Shown here piece by piece: positions 32,694 through 41,259 of a stretch of 64,000 bases of DNA. The translations under genes were made by a program, and so were the position numbers. Below the pieces are notes generated by a model, which was given only the letters and a program-made list of their open reading frames with translations, was not told where the DNA came from and did not search any database. Positions within the stretch are counted from its first letter, which is position 1; every line of letters starts with the position of its first letter. The stretch is from assembly GCA_965230345.1 (NCBI GenBank), contig CBDDKR010000002.1, forward strand, positions 930,001 through 994,000. Direction: 5' to 3'. The DNA comes from JADKBO01 sp965230345 (GTDB lineage Bacteria; Bacteroidota; Bacteroidia; Chitinophagales; Saprospiraceae).

Positions 32694-34856
32694 TTATAAC
32701 ATTGGTGCAATAACCAATGCAACAACAGCCATTAATTTCAAAAGAATATTAAGTGATGGTCCAGAAGTATCTTTGAATGGATCACCAACTGTATCACCAA
32801 CTACAGCAGCCTTGTGTGGATCTGAACCTTTGTAGTATTTTTCTCCATTGATTTCTACTCCTTCTTCAAACATCTTTTTAGCATTATCCCATGCTCCACC
32901 AGCATTTGACTGGAAAATTGCCATTAAAACACCACAAACAGTAACACCTGCTAATAATCCCCCAAGCATTTCTTTATCACCTAAGAAACCAACCAAAACA
33001 GGGGATGCCACAGCTATGATACCTGGCAATATCATTTCTCGGATAGAGGCCTTTGTTGATATTTCAACACATTTGCTGTATTCTGCTTTTCCATCTGCAG
33101 CATTAAAGGCTTTTTGGTCACTTTCTGACCAATCTTCGAAGGCTTTATCTTCGTTTTTATTCATAGCAGTTAATGCAGCTTTTAATTCTGGAATATCTCT
33201 AAACTGTCTTCTAACTTCAGTAATCATATCCATTGCGGCTCTACCAACAGCGCCCATAGATAAAGAAGAAAATAAGAAAGGTAACATTCCACCAAGTAGT
33301 AACCCTGCCATTACCATTGGCTTGGACACGTCAATAGCAGTAATTTCTGCTGTTGTCATAAATGCAGCAAAAAGAGCTAATGCTGTTAAAGCTGCAGATC
33401 CGATAGCGAATCCTTTACCAATTGCTGCAGTAGTATTTCCAACTGCATCTAATTTATCTGTTCGTTGTCTTACTTCTTTTGGTAATTCTGCCATTTCCGC
33501 AATACCTCCAGCATTATCTGAAATAGGTCCATAAGCATCAACTGCCAACTGAATACCAGTATTGGATAACATTCCAACCGCAGCAATTGCAATTCCGTAA
33601 AGACCAGCAAAGTGATGAGCACCTAATATTGCAATAACTAAAATTATAATTGGAATAGCTGTTGACTGCATACCTAATCCAAGTCCAGCAATAATGTTGG
33701 TTGCCGAACCCGTTAGAGATTGTTGAGCCACATCTTTTACCGGTTTAGTCCCTGTACCAGTGTAGTATTCTGTTACATATCCTATTCCTAACCCTGAAAA
33801 CAATCCAAAAAGGACAGCCCAGAATACTCCAGTATCTGTATATGTTATTCCATTCAAAGTCCATGAATCAGGAAGAACAGCTTTGGCAATAAAGAATGTT
33901 GCTACAAGCATTAAAACAGCTGAAATTAATTCTCCAGTGTTTAGTGCGGTCTGAGGATTCCCACCTTCTTTTACTCTAACAAAGAATGTCCCTAATATAG
34001 AAGTTAGTATACCAACTCCAGCAAGTATTAATGGAAGAAGAACAGCATTTAGTCCTGCAAAATCATTGGTGTTTTCGAATCCACTTAGTCCAATAAACGC
34101 AGCACCCAATACCATTGATCCAATGATGGAACCAACATAAGATTCGAATAAATCTGCTCCCATTCCAGCAACATCACCTACATTATCACCTACGTTATCT
34201 GCAATTGTGGCTGGGTTTAAAGGGTGATCCTCAGGAATCCCTGCCTCAACTTTACCAACAAGATCGGCTCCTACATCGGCAGCTTTAGTATAAATACCAC
34301 CTCCAACTCTTGCGAAAAGAGCAATAGAAGACGCACCAAAAGAAAATCCTGTTAATACATTGATTACTTTCACAATGTCCCATCCCATATTGGAATATGC
34401 TAAAAACAATGCTCCAAGTCCTAGAACGCCCAATCCAACAACACCAAGCCCCATAACACTTCCACCTGCGAAGGCTACTTCTAGAGCTTTTCCAAGACTA
34501 TTTCTAGCCGCGTTTGTTGTTCTAATATTAGCATTGGTCGCAACCTTCATACCTAGGTAACCCGCTAAGCCTGAACAAATAGCTCCAATAATGAAAGAAA
34601 CAGAAATTAAATATGAAGAATTTTCTTGTTGACTCCCACTCCATCCTAAAATGATCGCAACGAGAATCACAAATATGGCCAAGACTTTATATTCTGCTTT
34701 TAGAAAAGCCATTGCTCCATCTTGGATCGCCTTTCCAATGTTTTGCATTTTATCATTACCTGGATCTTGTTTAGAAACCCATGACGATTTCCAAAAAGTA
34801 TACAAAAGAGCAAGTACTCCCAATACTGGAACCAAGTACATCACTGTTTCTCTCAT
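32694..34856 (-). CDS. hppA: Membrane-bound ion-pumping pyrophosphatase (K+-dependent type)
   Basis: 720 residues, about 16 helices. Signature motifs include DVGADLVGKVEAGIPEDHPLN, NVGDNVGDVAGMGADLFES and the C-terminal GDTVGDPFKDTSGP. It couples pyrophosphate hydrolysis to pumping H+ or Na+ out of the cytoplasm. The determinant stretch GNTTAAIGKG has Ala where K+-independent enzymes have Lys, and a Gly three residues later, which places it in the K+-dependent class. Whether it pumps Na+, H+ or both cannot be decided by eye. Confidence 0.94.
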   Translation of the reverse strand: MRETVMYLVPVLGVLALLYTFWKSSWVSKQDPGNDKMQNIGKAIQDGAMAFLKAEYKVLAIFVILVAIILGWSGSQQENSSYLISVSFIIGAICSGLAGYLGMKVATNANIRTTNAARNSLGKALEVAFAGGSVMGLGVVGLGVLGLGALFLAYSNMGWDIVKVINVLTGFSFGASSIALFARVGGGIYTKAADVGADLVGKVEAGIPEDHPLNPATIADNVGDNVGDVAGMGADLFESYVGSIIGSMVLGAAFIGLSGFENTNDFAGLNAVLLPLILAGVGILTSILGTFFVRVKEGGNPQTALNTGELISAVLMLVATFFIAKAVLPDSWTLNGITYTDTGVFWAVLFGLFSGLGIGYVTEYYTGTGTKPVKDVAQQSLTGSATNIIAGLGLGMQSTAIPIIILVIAILGAHHFAGLYGIAIAAVGMLSNTGIQLAVDAYGPISDNAGGIAEMAELPKEVRQRTDKLDAVGNTTAAIGKGFAIGSAALTALALFAAFMTTAEITAIDVSKPMVMAGLLLGGMLPFLFSSLSMGAVGRAAMDMITEVRRQFRDIPELKAALTAMNKNEDKAFEDWSESDQKAFNAADGKAEYSKCVEISTKASIREMILPGIIAVASPVLVGFLGDKEMLGGLLAGVTVCGVLMAIFQSNAGGAWDNAKKMFEEGVEINGEKYYKGSDPHKAAVVGDTVGDPFKDTSGPSLNILLKLMAVVALVIAPML

Positions 34857-35328
34857 AAATAGATTTGTTTAAGTTAGTAATTTGTTTTCGTTAATGAGCA
34901 AATGTACAATAACATATATTTAAATAGAAATTTTTACGTACAATTCATTTTTAATATTTATAAAATCGAAATATAATTTTGTTAGTGTGGTTTCGGTGCA
35001 TGTAATTACACCCTTTATTTCAAGAAAGTCATCGTATTCAGAATTTTATACATTTAAATATAGTTATATGTAGTTTTGAATTTACTAAAATTAAGAAGTG
35101 TATGATGAATACATTAAGATGGAAAGAAAGCATAATTATAGAGTCTTCAGTAGGAAATAAAATGACTTTACCTAAAGTCATTTTATCTATGGATTGGATA
35201 TAGACGGCTTGTACTTTTGTGGATGAAAACCAGAATAAGGATAGGAAAGGTTATGGTGTTTGTACAAACTGATTTAGTTGTTTAAAAATTACTTAGAATT
35301 TGTAGTTTGTGTACTATCTACTTTTAAA
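34857..35328. other. Intergenic gap with a palindrome
   Basis: 472 bases between two minus-strand genes. No open frame is convincing. A perfect hairpin (35157-35186) is listed separately. Confidence 0.5.
35157..35186. repeat. Perfect 14-bp inverted repeat, 2-base loop
   Basis: ATAAAATGACTTTA and its complement flank CC. It lies about 140 bases downstream of the Ig-like lipoprotein gene, with no obvious T-run. It could be a terminator end, an operator, or a trace of a mobile element. Confidence 0.5.
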
Positions 35329-36951
35329 TCACTTCTTTATTGAATATCCTGACTGGTGAGGGTTTGGAATGCTGATTTCTTCCTCTATAACCCAGTTAGG
35401 TTTGGGTTTTTTGATTTGGGTTTTGAAGATGAATTCTGGTTGTAGTCGACCTACAAAATTCGCATTATCCCATTTTCCATTATCGTTAACATCACGAACG
35501 ATTTCAATATTGAGATCCTCCGGAAGGATGTCAATAAAATCTAGTTTTAATGTATCAGAAGTTGTGTGACTTTTTTGATATAGGATTCGTGAAGCAGTTG
35601 ACACTTTTATTAGGTTGGAGTAAATACTGTCTAAACCAGATATGGATAGATTGATGGTCGATAAGTCATCTTTGTGAATACAGTTGATTTGTTGAATTAA
35701 TGTATCTGCAAACCCTATATTGAACCAGTTTTCAACAAAGCCAGGATAAACTTCTAGATTGTATATCATTCCATATTTTAGTTTAGGTTTTATATAAACA
35801 TTGAATTTGTTTTTACCCATTACTAAATCATATTTTACTTTTTTTCCAGAGGTGTCGGTAAGCATAAAAAATTCTTCATTTAAGGAATCTTGCAGAGGAA
35901 GGCTTGATTCAAGTCGTATTGAATCACCTGGAACAAAAGTCGACGAATTCTTAGATATTGATAAGGTCATATTCGTCTTTAGTTTCTCCTTTTTAGGAAA
36001 CAAATGAATGGTATCATTTTGCATTGTAACAATTGTAATACTGTCCGTTATCTCACGATGCCACAATTGAAGGGTATCACCAATAATGTTGGAAACAAGG
36101 TTATCACTTGATAATACACGGAAAGGAGGAATACTATCCAAAACTTTATTAAAAATCAGATCACTTCGATAGTTGTACGCTTGTTTGGTTTTTAATAATT
36201 GTAAAGAAGGTTGTGCATTAGAAGCGTAAAGACTTATATTATTAATATTACTGGAATCCAGAAAAACATTGGAAGAAAGAAAACCAATAGATTCTGAGCC
36301 ATAGTCGTATACATAATTGTTGTTTTCGTCCGAACAGACGTAAATACGAAAAGAATCAGATTTCATATTGTTGATTTCGAAAAGCCCGTTTTCATTGCTT
36401 TTTGTAAAGTAAAAAGCCCGCTCTCTTAGGATCATAGAATCACGATCATCGGTATAAACCATAATTAGAGCGTCACTCATCGGAGATTTATCTAGAAAGT
36501 TGTACACTTTTCCAGAAATGGAAAGAGAATCTAGATATGGCCCAGTAGAGAATACAAAGGTTTCGTTTTTGAGAATATTATCAGCCCTATAATCTTGGAT
36601 TGCATTTCCGAAGTTAATGATGTAAGTAACACTATCTACTAAAGTCTCTTCTTCATGAAACGAAAAGGTGATTCGTTTTCCCCTTACTTTGGGTTGAATA
36701 CGATAATCTAAAGGAGGAGAAACAACTATTTCAGAAGCCGGTTTATTGAGATTTACAAATTCATCAAAATATAATACGATATCCTGCTTTTTAAAATTTA
36801 CGGATTCATTCTGTGAGGATTTGGTAGTAATAATCTTTGGAGCTTCGGTATCTGGTTCTCCTCCAGATAATTCGCCTGAACTAGCACAACTCCACAAACA
36901 GATGATGAATGCAGTAACGGATAAAAGGAAATATAACTTGGTTTTATTCAT
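35329..36951 (-). CDS. Lipoprotein with Ig-like (Big_5) domain
   Basis: 540 residues. The N-terminus has a lipobox ending LWSC (Cys at about 22), so it is a lipoprotein. Residues 35-135 match the Big_5 Ig-like domain (FDEFVNLNKPASEIVVSPPL, KGRKITFSF type). Further beta-rich domains follow, including a carboxypeptidase-regulatory-like segment (VYNFLDKSPMSDALIMVYTD). Proteins of this type are common in Bacteroidota envelopes and are of unknown function. The start base coincides with the last base of the M14 peptidase gene upstream, so they are translated together. Confidence 0.85.
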   Translation of the reverse strand: MNKTKLYFLLSVTAFIICLWSCASSGELSGGEPDTEAPKIITTKSSQNESVNFKKQDIVLYFDEFVNLNKPASEIVVSPPLDYRIQPKVRGKRITFSFHEEETLVDSVTYIINFGNAIQDYRADNILKNETFVFSTGPYLDSLSISGKVYNFLDKSPMSDALIMVYTDDRDSMILRERAFYFTKSNENGLFEINNMKSDSFRIYVCSDENNNYVYDYGSESIGFLSSNVFLDSSNINNISLYASNAQPSLQLLKTKQAYNYRSDLIFNKVLDSIPPFRVLSSDNLVSNIIGDTLQLWHREITDSITIVTMQNDTIHLFPKKEKLKTNMTLSISKNSSTFVPGDSIRLESSLPLQDSLNEEFFMLTDTSGKKVKYDLVMGKNKFNVYIKPKLKYGMIYNLEVYPGFVENWFNIGFADTLIQQINCIHKDDLSTINLSISGLDSIYSNLIKVSTASRILYQKSHTTSDTLKLDFIDILPEDLNIEIVRDVNDNGKWDNANFVGRLQPEFIFKTQIKKPKPNWVIEEEISIPNPHQSGYSIKK

Positions 36952-38705
36952 TAGTTCATCAACCTTCCAATAGGATATAAATTATGAGTTTGTTCATAAT
37001 ATGGAGAATTTCTATAAATGAATCTCAACTGCTCTTGAGGATTAGACGCAAATTCGATGTCATTTTCCTTCTTTTCCATAAAGATTGCTTTTAATTCGTG
37101 ATTCTCTTCAAGCAACTCAAATGCTGTATCCTCAAATACATAATCAGAAAAATACTCTTTCTGCATCAAGATCCCATCAAAATAATTCCATGCGAACCAA
37201 GAATCTGGAGCCTGAGGTTCTAGAGTTTCTATGATATAACGATTTTGTTTTTGATTGGTGTATATGATGAAGTCACCTTTGGAGAATGACCATGATCTTT
37301 TAACCTTCTTACATTTGACCTTACTATGCAAATAATGTCCCTCATAAGGTGATTTAACCGTTTCATAGTCTTCGATGTAATATTGTTCCACCACCAATGA
37401 AGTATCCTTGTCTAATTTTGATACCTGAACTCCATTATTGATCATATTACTTATAATATTGGAGTACGCTTGAGGAATAATGTAAGCCTTTGGTTTTTCT
37501 ATATTGGTGGTTGAGAAGTAATTATTGTAATATGCAATGCTTTTTTCATAGGGAGCATTGCGATCGTAGTATAACCTAGAGTGTCCAGTGACTGAACTTG
37601 GTTTGTACTTTGCTTCATATCCTTTGAATTTCAGACTGTCTACCTGAGCAAAATTCATGGTCCAGTTAAGTGGAAATTCTTTTTGGTTTATACAGTTATT
37701 TTCAGCTTCTGTTTTAGAATCTAGGATAAAGTTCTTATTGCCTTTAATGTACTCTAACATATTTATAGAAAACCGCAAAGTAGATTTTACTCGGTCCTGA
37801 TATGGTTTGAGCATATGAGTTTCAGGCATAAATGAAAGACAATGATGCAAGGTGCCATATCCACTGCTGTATCTTGGGTGATCAAGAAATCCTATGATGC
37901 CATGATCAGGTGTTCCCCTACTATAAACGTATGGAATCATTTCGTAGCCATCTCTTTCCATTTTTTCATACATGAAAGGAAGGAGGCTTTTGGTCATTAT
38001 TTTATGGAGTACTGGGTTTAACTTGTCTTTTTGTGAAGCGACAAGAGTCATCGTGTATTGATAATCTGCTCCATTTGACGTGTGATTATCTATCAAAATG
38101 TGAGGAGACCATTTGGTAAAAAGTTGGTTAAAAGAAACAGCATTTTTTGAGTCAACTTTGATAAAATCTCGATTTAAATCAAGGTTTTTAGCATTTCCTC
38201 TAAACCCATAATGTGATGGTCCATTTTGATTTGCTCTCGAAAAAGAACCACGATTAAGACAGCCCCCAACATTATAAATGGGAAGGACGACAATCGTAGC
38301 ATAATCCAGCAACTCGTTGTATTTGGGTTCACTTACTAATTTTTTGACCAACAACATGGATGCATCAATACCACAAGATTCTCCAGGATGAATTCCATTG
38401 TTTATAAATAGAGCTACCTTCTTTTGCTTTAGAACTTCTTCAGGAGTAAAGGCATTTTTATTCGCGATAACAACTTCATGCAATGGTTCACCAGAGTCAG
38501 TCAACCCAAATGGACTTATTTTAACGAACTTAGACTCTTGCGCCACATCTTGGTAAAAAGAGATTATTTGATCATAAGAGGCACTTTGGTTTTTGTCCTT
38601 TTCAAAAGGTATAGACATCTTACTAAGGTCTTTCTTAGATACAAGATCTTTTGATTTACAGTTTAAAAGAGAAAGACAACTTAAAACTAGAAGAATACGG
38701 ATCAT
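36951..38705 (-). CDS. M14-family zinc carboxypeptidase lipoprotein
   Basis: 584 residues. A lipobox is present (LNCKS, Cys16). The zinc site is made of GIHPGESCG (His and Glu), DNHTSNGADYQYT (His), and the catalytic Glu in FMPETHMLKPY. This is a complete M14 set and a Bacteroidota-type long form. It should act in the periplasm or at the outer membrane on peptides or cell-wall fragments. It starts 11 bases after the exonuclease gene and is joined to the Ig-like lipoprotein gene. Confidence 0.89.
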   Translation of the reverse strand: MIRILLVLSCLSLLNCKSKDLVSKKDLSKMSIPFEKDKNQSASYDQIISFYQDVAQESKFVKISPFGLTDSGEPLHEVVIANKNAFTPEEVLKQKKVALFINNGIHPGESCGIDASMLLVKKLVSEPKYNELLDYATIVVLPIYNVGGCLNRGSFSRANQNGPSHYGFRGNAKNLDLNRDFIKVDSKNAVSFNQLFTKWSPHILIDNHTSNGADYQYTMTLVASQKDKLNPVLHKIMTKSLLPFMYEKMERDGYEMIPYVYSRGTPDHGIIGFLDHPRYSSGYGTLHHCLSFMPETHMLKPYQDRVKSTLRFSINMLEYIKGNKNFILDSKTEAENNCINQKEFPLNWTMNFAQVDSLKFKGYEAKYKPSSVTGHSRLYYDRNAPYEKSIAYYNNYFSTTNIEKPKAYIIPQAYSNIISNMINNGVQVSKLDKDTSLVVEQYYIEDYETVKSPYEGHYLHSKVKCKKVKRSWSFSKGDFIIYTNQKQNRYIIETLEPQAPDSWFAWNYFDGILMQKEYFSDYVFEDTAFELLEENHELKAIFMEKKENDIEFASNPQEQLRFIYRNSPYYEQTHNLYPIGRLMN

Positions 38706-38716
38706 ATGCAGAGGTT

Positions 38717-39478
38717 TTAATCAATTAGCAACCCAAGAGGACAGTGATCAGAACCCATGATGTCATTGTAAATTTGGCTGTCAGAAACACGATCTATTAT
38801 TCGTTGGTCAACTAGAAAGTAATCAATTCTCCAGCCTGTATTTCTAGCTCTGGCATTAAACCGTTGACTCCAAAACGAATATTTGACTTCTTCTGGATAG
38901 AAATGTCTGAAAGAGTCCACCAGGCCAACACTTAGCAGCAGGTCCATGCCATCTATTTCCACCTGAGTATAACCAGAAGTTTTATTGTAGTTGGGTTTTG
39001 GACGAGCAAGATCGATGGCTTGATGTGCTACATTTAAATCTCCCGTTACGATGATGGGTTTTTGTTCTTTCATTGATTTTAAATATGCTGCGAAAGCTGT
39101 GTCCCACTCCGAACGGTAATCCAATCTTTTTAATCCACTACCGCTATTGGGGACATAGACATTAATCAGTATAAAATCTTCATATTCTGCAGCAATTACC
39201 CTACCCTCTTGGTCATGTTCAGTAATGCCAATATCGGTGGAAACACTAATTGGTTTTGTCTTACTGATGATGGCTACACCAGAATACCCTTTTCGAACGG
39301 CAGAATTACTGTAGATGTGATAGCCTTGCAACTCTTCTAAAGCAGTAAGAACTTGGTCGTCTTGAGCTTTAGTTTCTTGCAAACAATAGACGTCAGCCTT
39401 GCTATCTAGGATTTCATTGATTAAGTTTTTACCTACAGCGGCACGGACACCGTTAACATTCCAAGAGACAATTTTCAT
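38717..39478 (-). CDS. xth: Exodeoxyribonuclease III
   Basis: 253 residues. Motifs of the EEP family are in order: MKIVSWNVNGVRAAV, CLQETKAQD, VYVPNSGSG, VTGDLNVAH, WRIDYFLVDQRI and GSDHCPLGL. It acts at abasic sites in base excision repair and as a 3' to 5' exonuclease. It is the first gene of a minus-strand series that continues with two lipoprotein genes at short spacing. Confidence 0.95.
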   Translation of the reverse strand: MKIVSWNVNGVRAAVGKNLINEILDSKADVYCLQETKAQDDQVLTALEELQGYHIYSNSAVRKGYSGVAIISKTKPISVSTDIGITEHDQEGRVIAAEYEDFILINVYVPNSGSGLKRLDYRSEWDTAFAAYLKSMKEQKPIIVTGDLNVAHQAIDLARPKPNYNKTSGYTQVEIDGMDLLLSVGLVDSFRHFYPEEVKYSFWSQRFNARARNTGWRIDYFLVDQRIIDRVSDSQIYNDIMGSDHCPLGLLID

Positions 39479-39727
39479 GATCTAATCTAATTTGGTAAGT
39501 GTTTACAAAAATAGCCTTAATTCTTTAAACTGATCTGATGGCAGAAGGGAATGATACAATTAGAGTTTTATAAGAGGTTGAAATGTCTTTAGGGTCAAAG
39601 AATCGTTCTTTAGTTTTTGCGATAGAGACTAATCGCTCTTTCTAGAGGATTGAGCTTACATATGAGGAAGATAGTAATGATTTAAACTAAAACACCAATA
39701 AAAGCGTTACCGGTTACGTTATTTTTG

Positions 39728-39735
39728 TATATTTG
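39728..39735 (+). promoter_or_regulatory. Candidate -7 promoter box of the MarR-GNAT operon
   Basis: TATATTTG equals the Bacteroidota -7 consensus TAnnTTTG, 20 bases before the MarR start and one base before the operator palindrome. Confidence 0.5.
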
Positions 39736-39736
39736 C

Positions 39737-39748
39737 GTAACTAGTTAC
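39737..39748. promoter_or_regulatory. MarR-type operator palindrome
   Basis: The perfect 12-base palindrome GTAACTAGTTAC sits between the promoter box and the start codon. Two more GTTAC half-sites (39706-39710 and 39713-39717) lie just upstream. MarR proteins usually bind such repeats and repress their own operon. Confidence 0.55.
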
Positions 39749-39754
39749 ATTAAT

Positions 39755-40249
39755 ATGGATAGAGATTTCTTACAAACACTAGAATATGCTGGGTTTACGG
39801 CTAGAGTTAAACGGTTGAGTGATCAACTTCTTTACAATGCACGAAAGGTTTATAAGCAATTGGAAAGTGACATAGAGCCAAATTGGCATTTGGTGTTTTT
39901 ACTTCTAAAAAAAGAAGATAAACTTACGGTAACGGAAATAGGACATGAATTAAGGTTTTCACATCCTGCAGTAATTAAGATCATTAATAAAATGAAGAGA
40001 AATGGATATGTGAGCAGTTCGATGGATCCAAAAGATAATCGAAAACAACTATTACAATTGACACAAAAAGCCAAAGAACAGCTTCCGAAATTAGAGCAGC
40101 GTTGGGATCAAATACAAACAGTTATTCAAGGCTTTGTTTCTGAAGAACTAATGGTAGAATTGGAACAAATTGAGCATAAACTAAATGAACAAAGTTTGTT
40201 CGAACGCTTTAAAAATCAATTAAAATACGATGAGGATGAAAACAGTTAA
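39755..40249 (+). CDS. MarR-family transcriptional regulator
   Basis: 164 residues from the ATG at 39755; a frame-open TTG at 39725 would place the start upstream of the promoter box, so it is rejected. The winged helix is visible: KKEDKLTVTEIGHELRFSHPAVIKIINKMKRNGYVSSSMDPKDNRKQ, that is, a recognition helix followed by the D-x-R wing. Dimerising helices flank it. It probably represses its own operon through the upstream palindrome; the inducer is unknown. The next gene overlaps its end by 20 bases. Confidence 0.9.
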   Translation: MDRDFLQTLEYAGFTARVKRLSDQLLYNARKVYKQLESDIEPNWHLVFLLLKKEDKLTVTEIGHELRFSHPAVIKIINKMKRNGYVSSSMDPKDNRKQLLQLTQKAKEQLPKLEQRWDQIQTVIQGFVSEELMVELEQIEHKLNEQSLFERFKNQLKYDEDENS

Positions 40250-40700
40250 TATAGTCCAATTTCAAGACAAATTTGCACAAGACTTTGCCCAACTAAATTA
40301 TGAATGGCTGGAGAAGTATTTTTACATTGAAGATTACGATCGTGAAGTCTTGTCCAATCCCCAAAAATACATTTTAGATAAAGGTGGATTTATTTTTATA
40401 GCTTTAGTTGATAGAAAACCAGTAGGAACGGTAGCTCTAATTCGTCGCGATGAAGGTGTTTATGAACTTTCTAAAATGGCCGTTACCGATAAATATCAAG
40501 GAATTCGCATAGGGCAAAAACTAATGTATTATTGTATTTGGTTTGCCGGAGAGAAGGCATTTAAACATCTCTTTTTGGACTCAAACCGTAAACTCGTCCC
40601 TGCAATTACCCTATATAATAAAGTAGGCTTTAGAGAAATACCAGTACCTGAAGACACGCCATATGAGAGATGCAATATTAGGATGAGTTTGATGATATAA
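40230..40700 (+). CDS. GNAT-family N-acetyltransferase
   Basis: 156 residues. The acetyl-CoA-binding motif is in MAVTDKYQGIRIGQKLMYYC (Q/RxxGxG/A type), with ALVDRKPVGTVALIRR before it and ITLYNKVGFREIPV at the end. Two possible starts, 40230 and 40236, are both ATG. It is co-translated with the MarR gene. A MarR-GNAT pair often deals with a toxic amine, antibiotic or amino-acid substrate; here the substrate is unknown. Confidence 0.87.
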   Translation: MRMKTVNIVQFQDKFAQDFAQLNYEWLEKYFYIEDYDREVLSNPQKYILDKGGFIFIALVDRKPVGTVALIRRDEGVYELSKMAVTDKYQGIRIGQKLMYYCIWFAGEKAFKHLFLDSNRKLVPAITLYNKVGFREIPVPEDTPYERCNIRMSLMI

Positions 40701-40734
40701 TACTGTATTTTCTCAACATTACATTAATCTAACA

Positions 40735-41122
40735 ATCAAGAGTGTAATCCTTTTTTAGCGCTCTGTATCTATAAATGTCTAAACGTATTTTGTTGCTTTC
40801 TTTTCTGAGTCAAGTCAGAAAAGAAGCAAAAGATCTCAAGTTTTCTTTCCCATCTTTGTCTTGATACAAAGATGCAAAAATCAAGAGCTTCATTAAAATG
40901 AATAGGCTCGATTGACATTTGAAGTGATTTTCTTCCTTTGGACTTCTTGCTTCAGAATAAGAATCAAATGCTGTTTAAAATCTTGAAGCCCTGGAAAGAT
41001 TTTAGGCATTGGCTTCTGGTTTCGACCGAAGAGAGGAAATTCCTTTGCAAGAAGGGTCTTTTCTTTTGTTTCGTTTTCTTTGGACAAGCAAAGAAAATGA
41101 ATGAACTCAAACAGTTTTTCAA
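40735..41122. repeat. Hairpin-rich dispersed repeat, copy 1
   Basis: About 390 bases that recur at 42774-43264 with roughly 80-85 percent identity by eye. It contains a chain of hairpins: CTTTTCTGA...TCAGAAAAG (about 40799-40822), CATCTTTGT...ACAAAGATG (about 40851-40874) and TTTTCTTTG...CAAAGAAAA (about 41074-41097). Open frames inside (for example a translation with FFACPKKTKQKKRPF) look spurious. Such hairpin repeats are common between genes in Bacteroidota; their function is not established. Confidence 0.7.
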
Positions 41123-41259
41123 TTTTACACTCAAAATCAAACGCATAAACCTATTAGAATTAAGGTCAGTTGGTATTTGAAGTAACTTTTTCAAATACTC
41201 TTGCATCATATATGGTAATAATAATTAGAAAATTATGTTCTTTTCTTTATTCCTAATAT

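Noticed and set aside
32848..33534. 228-codon frame opposite the membrane pyrophosphatase
   Set aside because: A reverse-frame artefact of a highly conserved gene; its composition mirrors the Ala/Gly-rich helices.
40893..41209. Short frames in the hairpin repeat (translations with FFACPKKTKQKKRPF), also at 43015-43278
   Set aside because: The frames follow the non-coding repeat, have no start signal, and change frame between copies.
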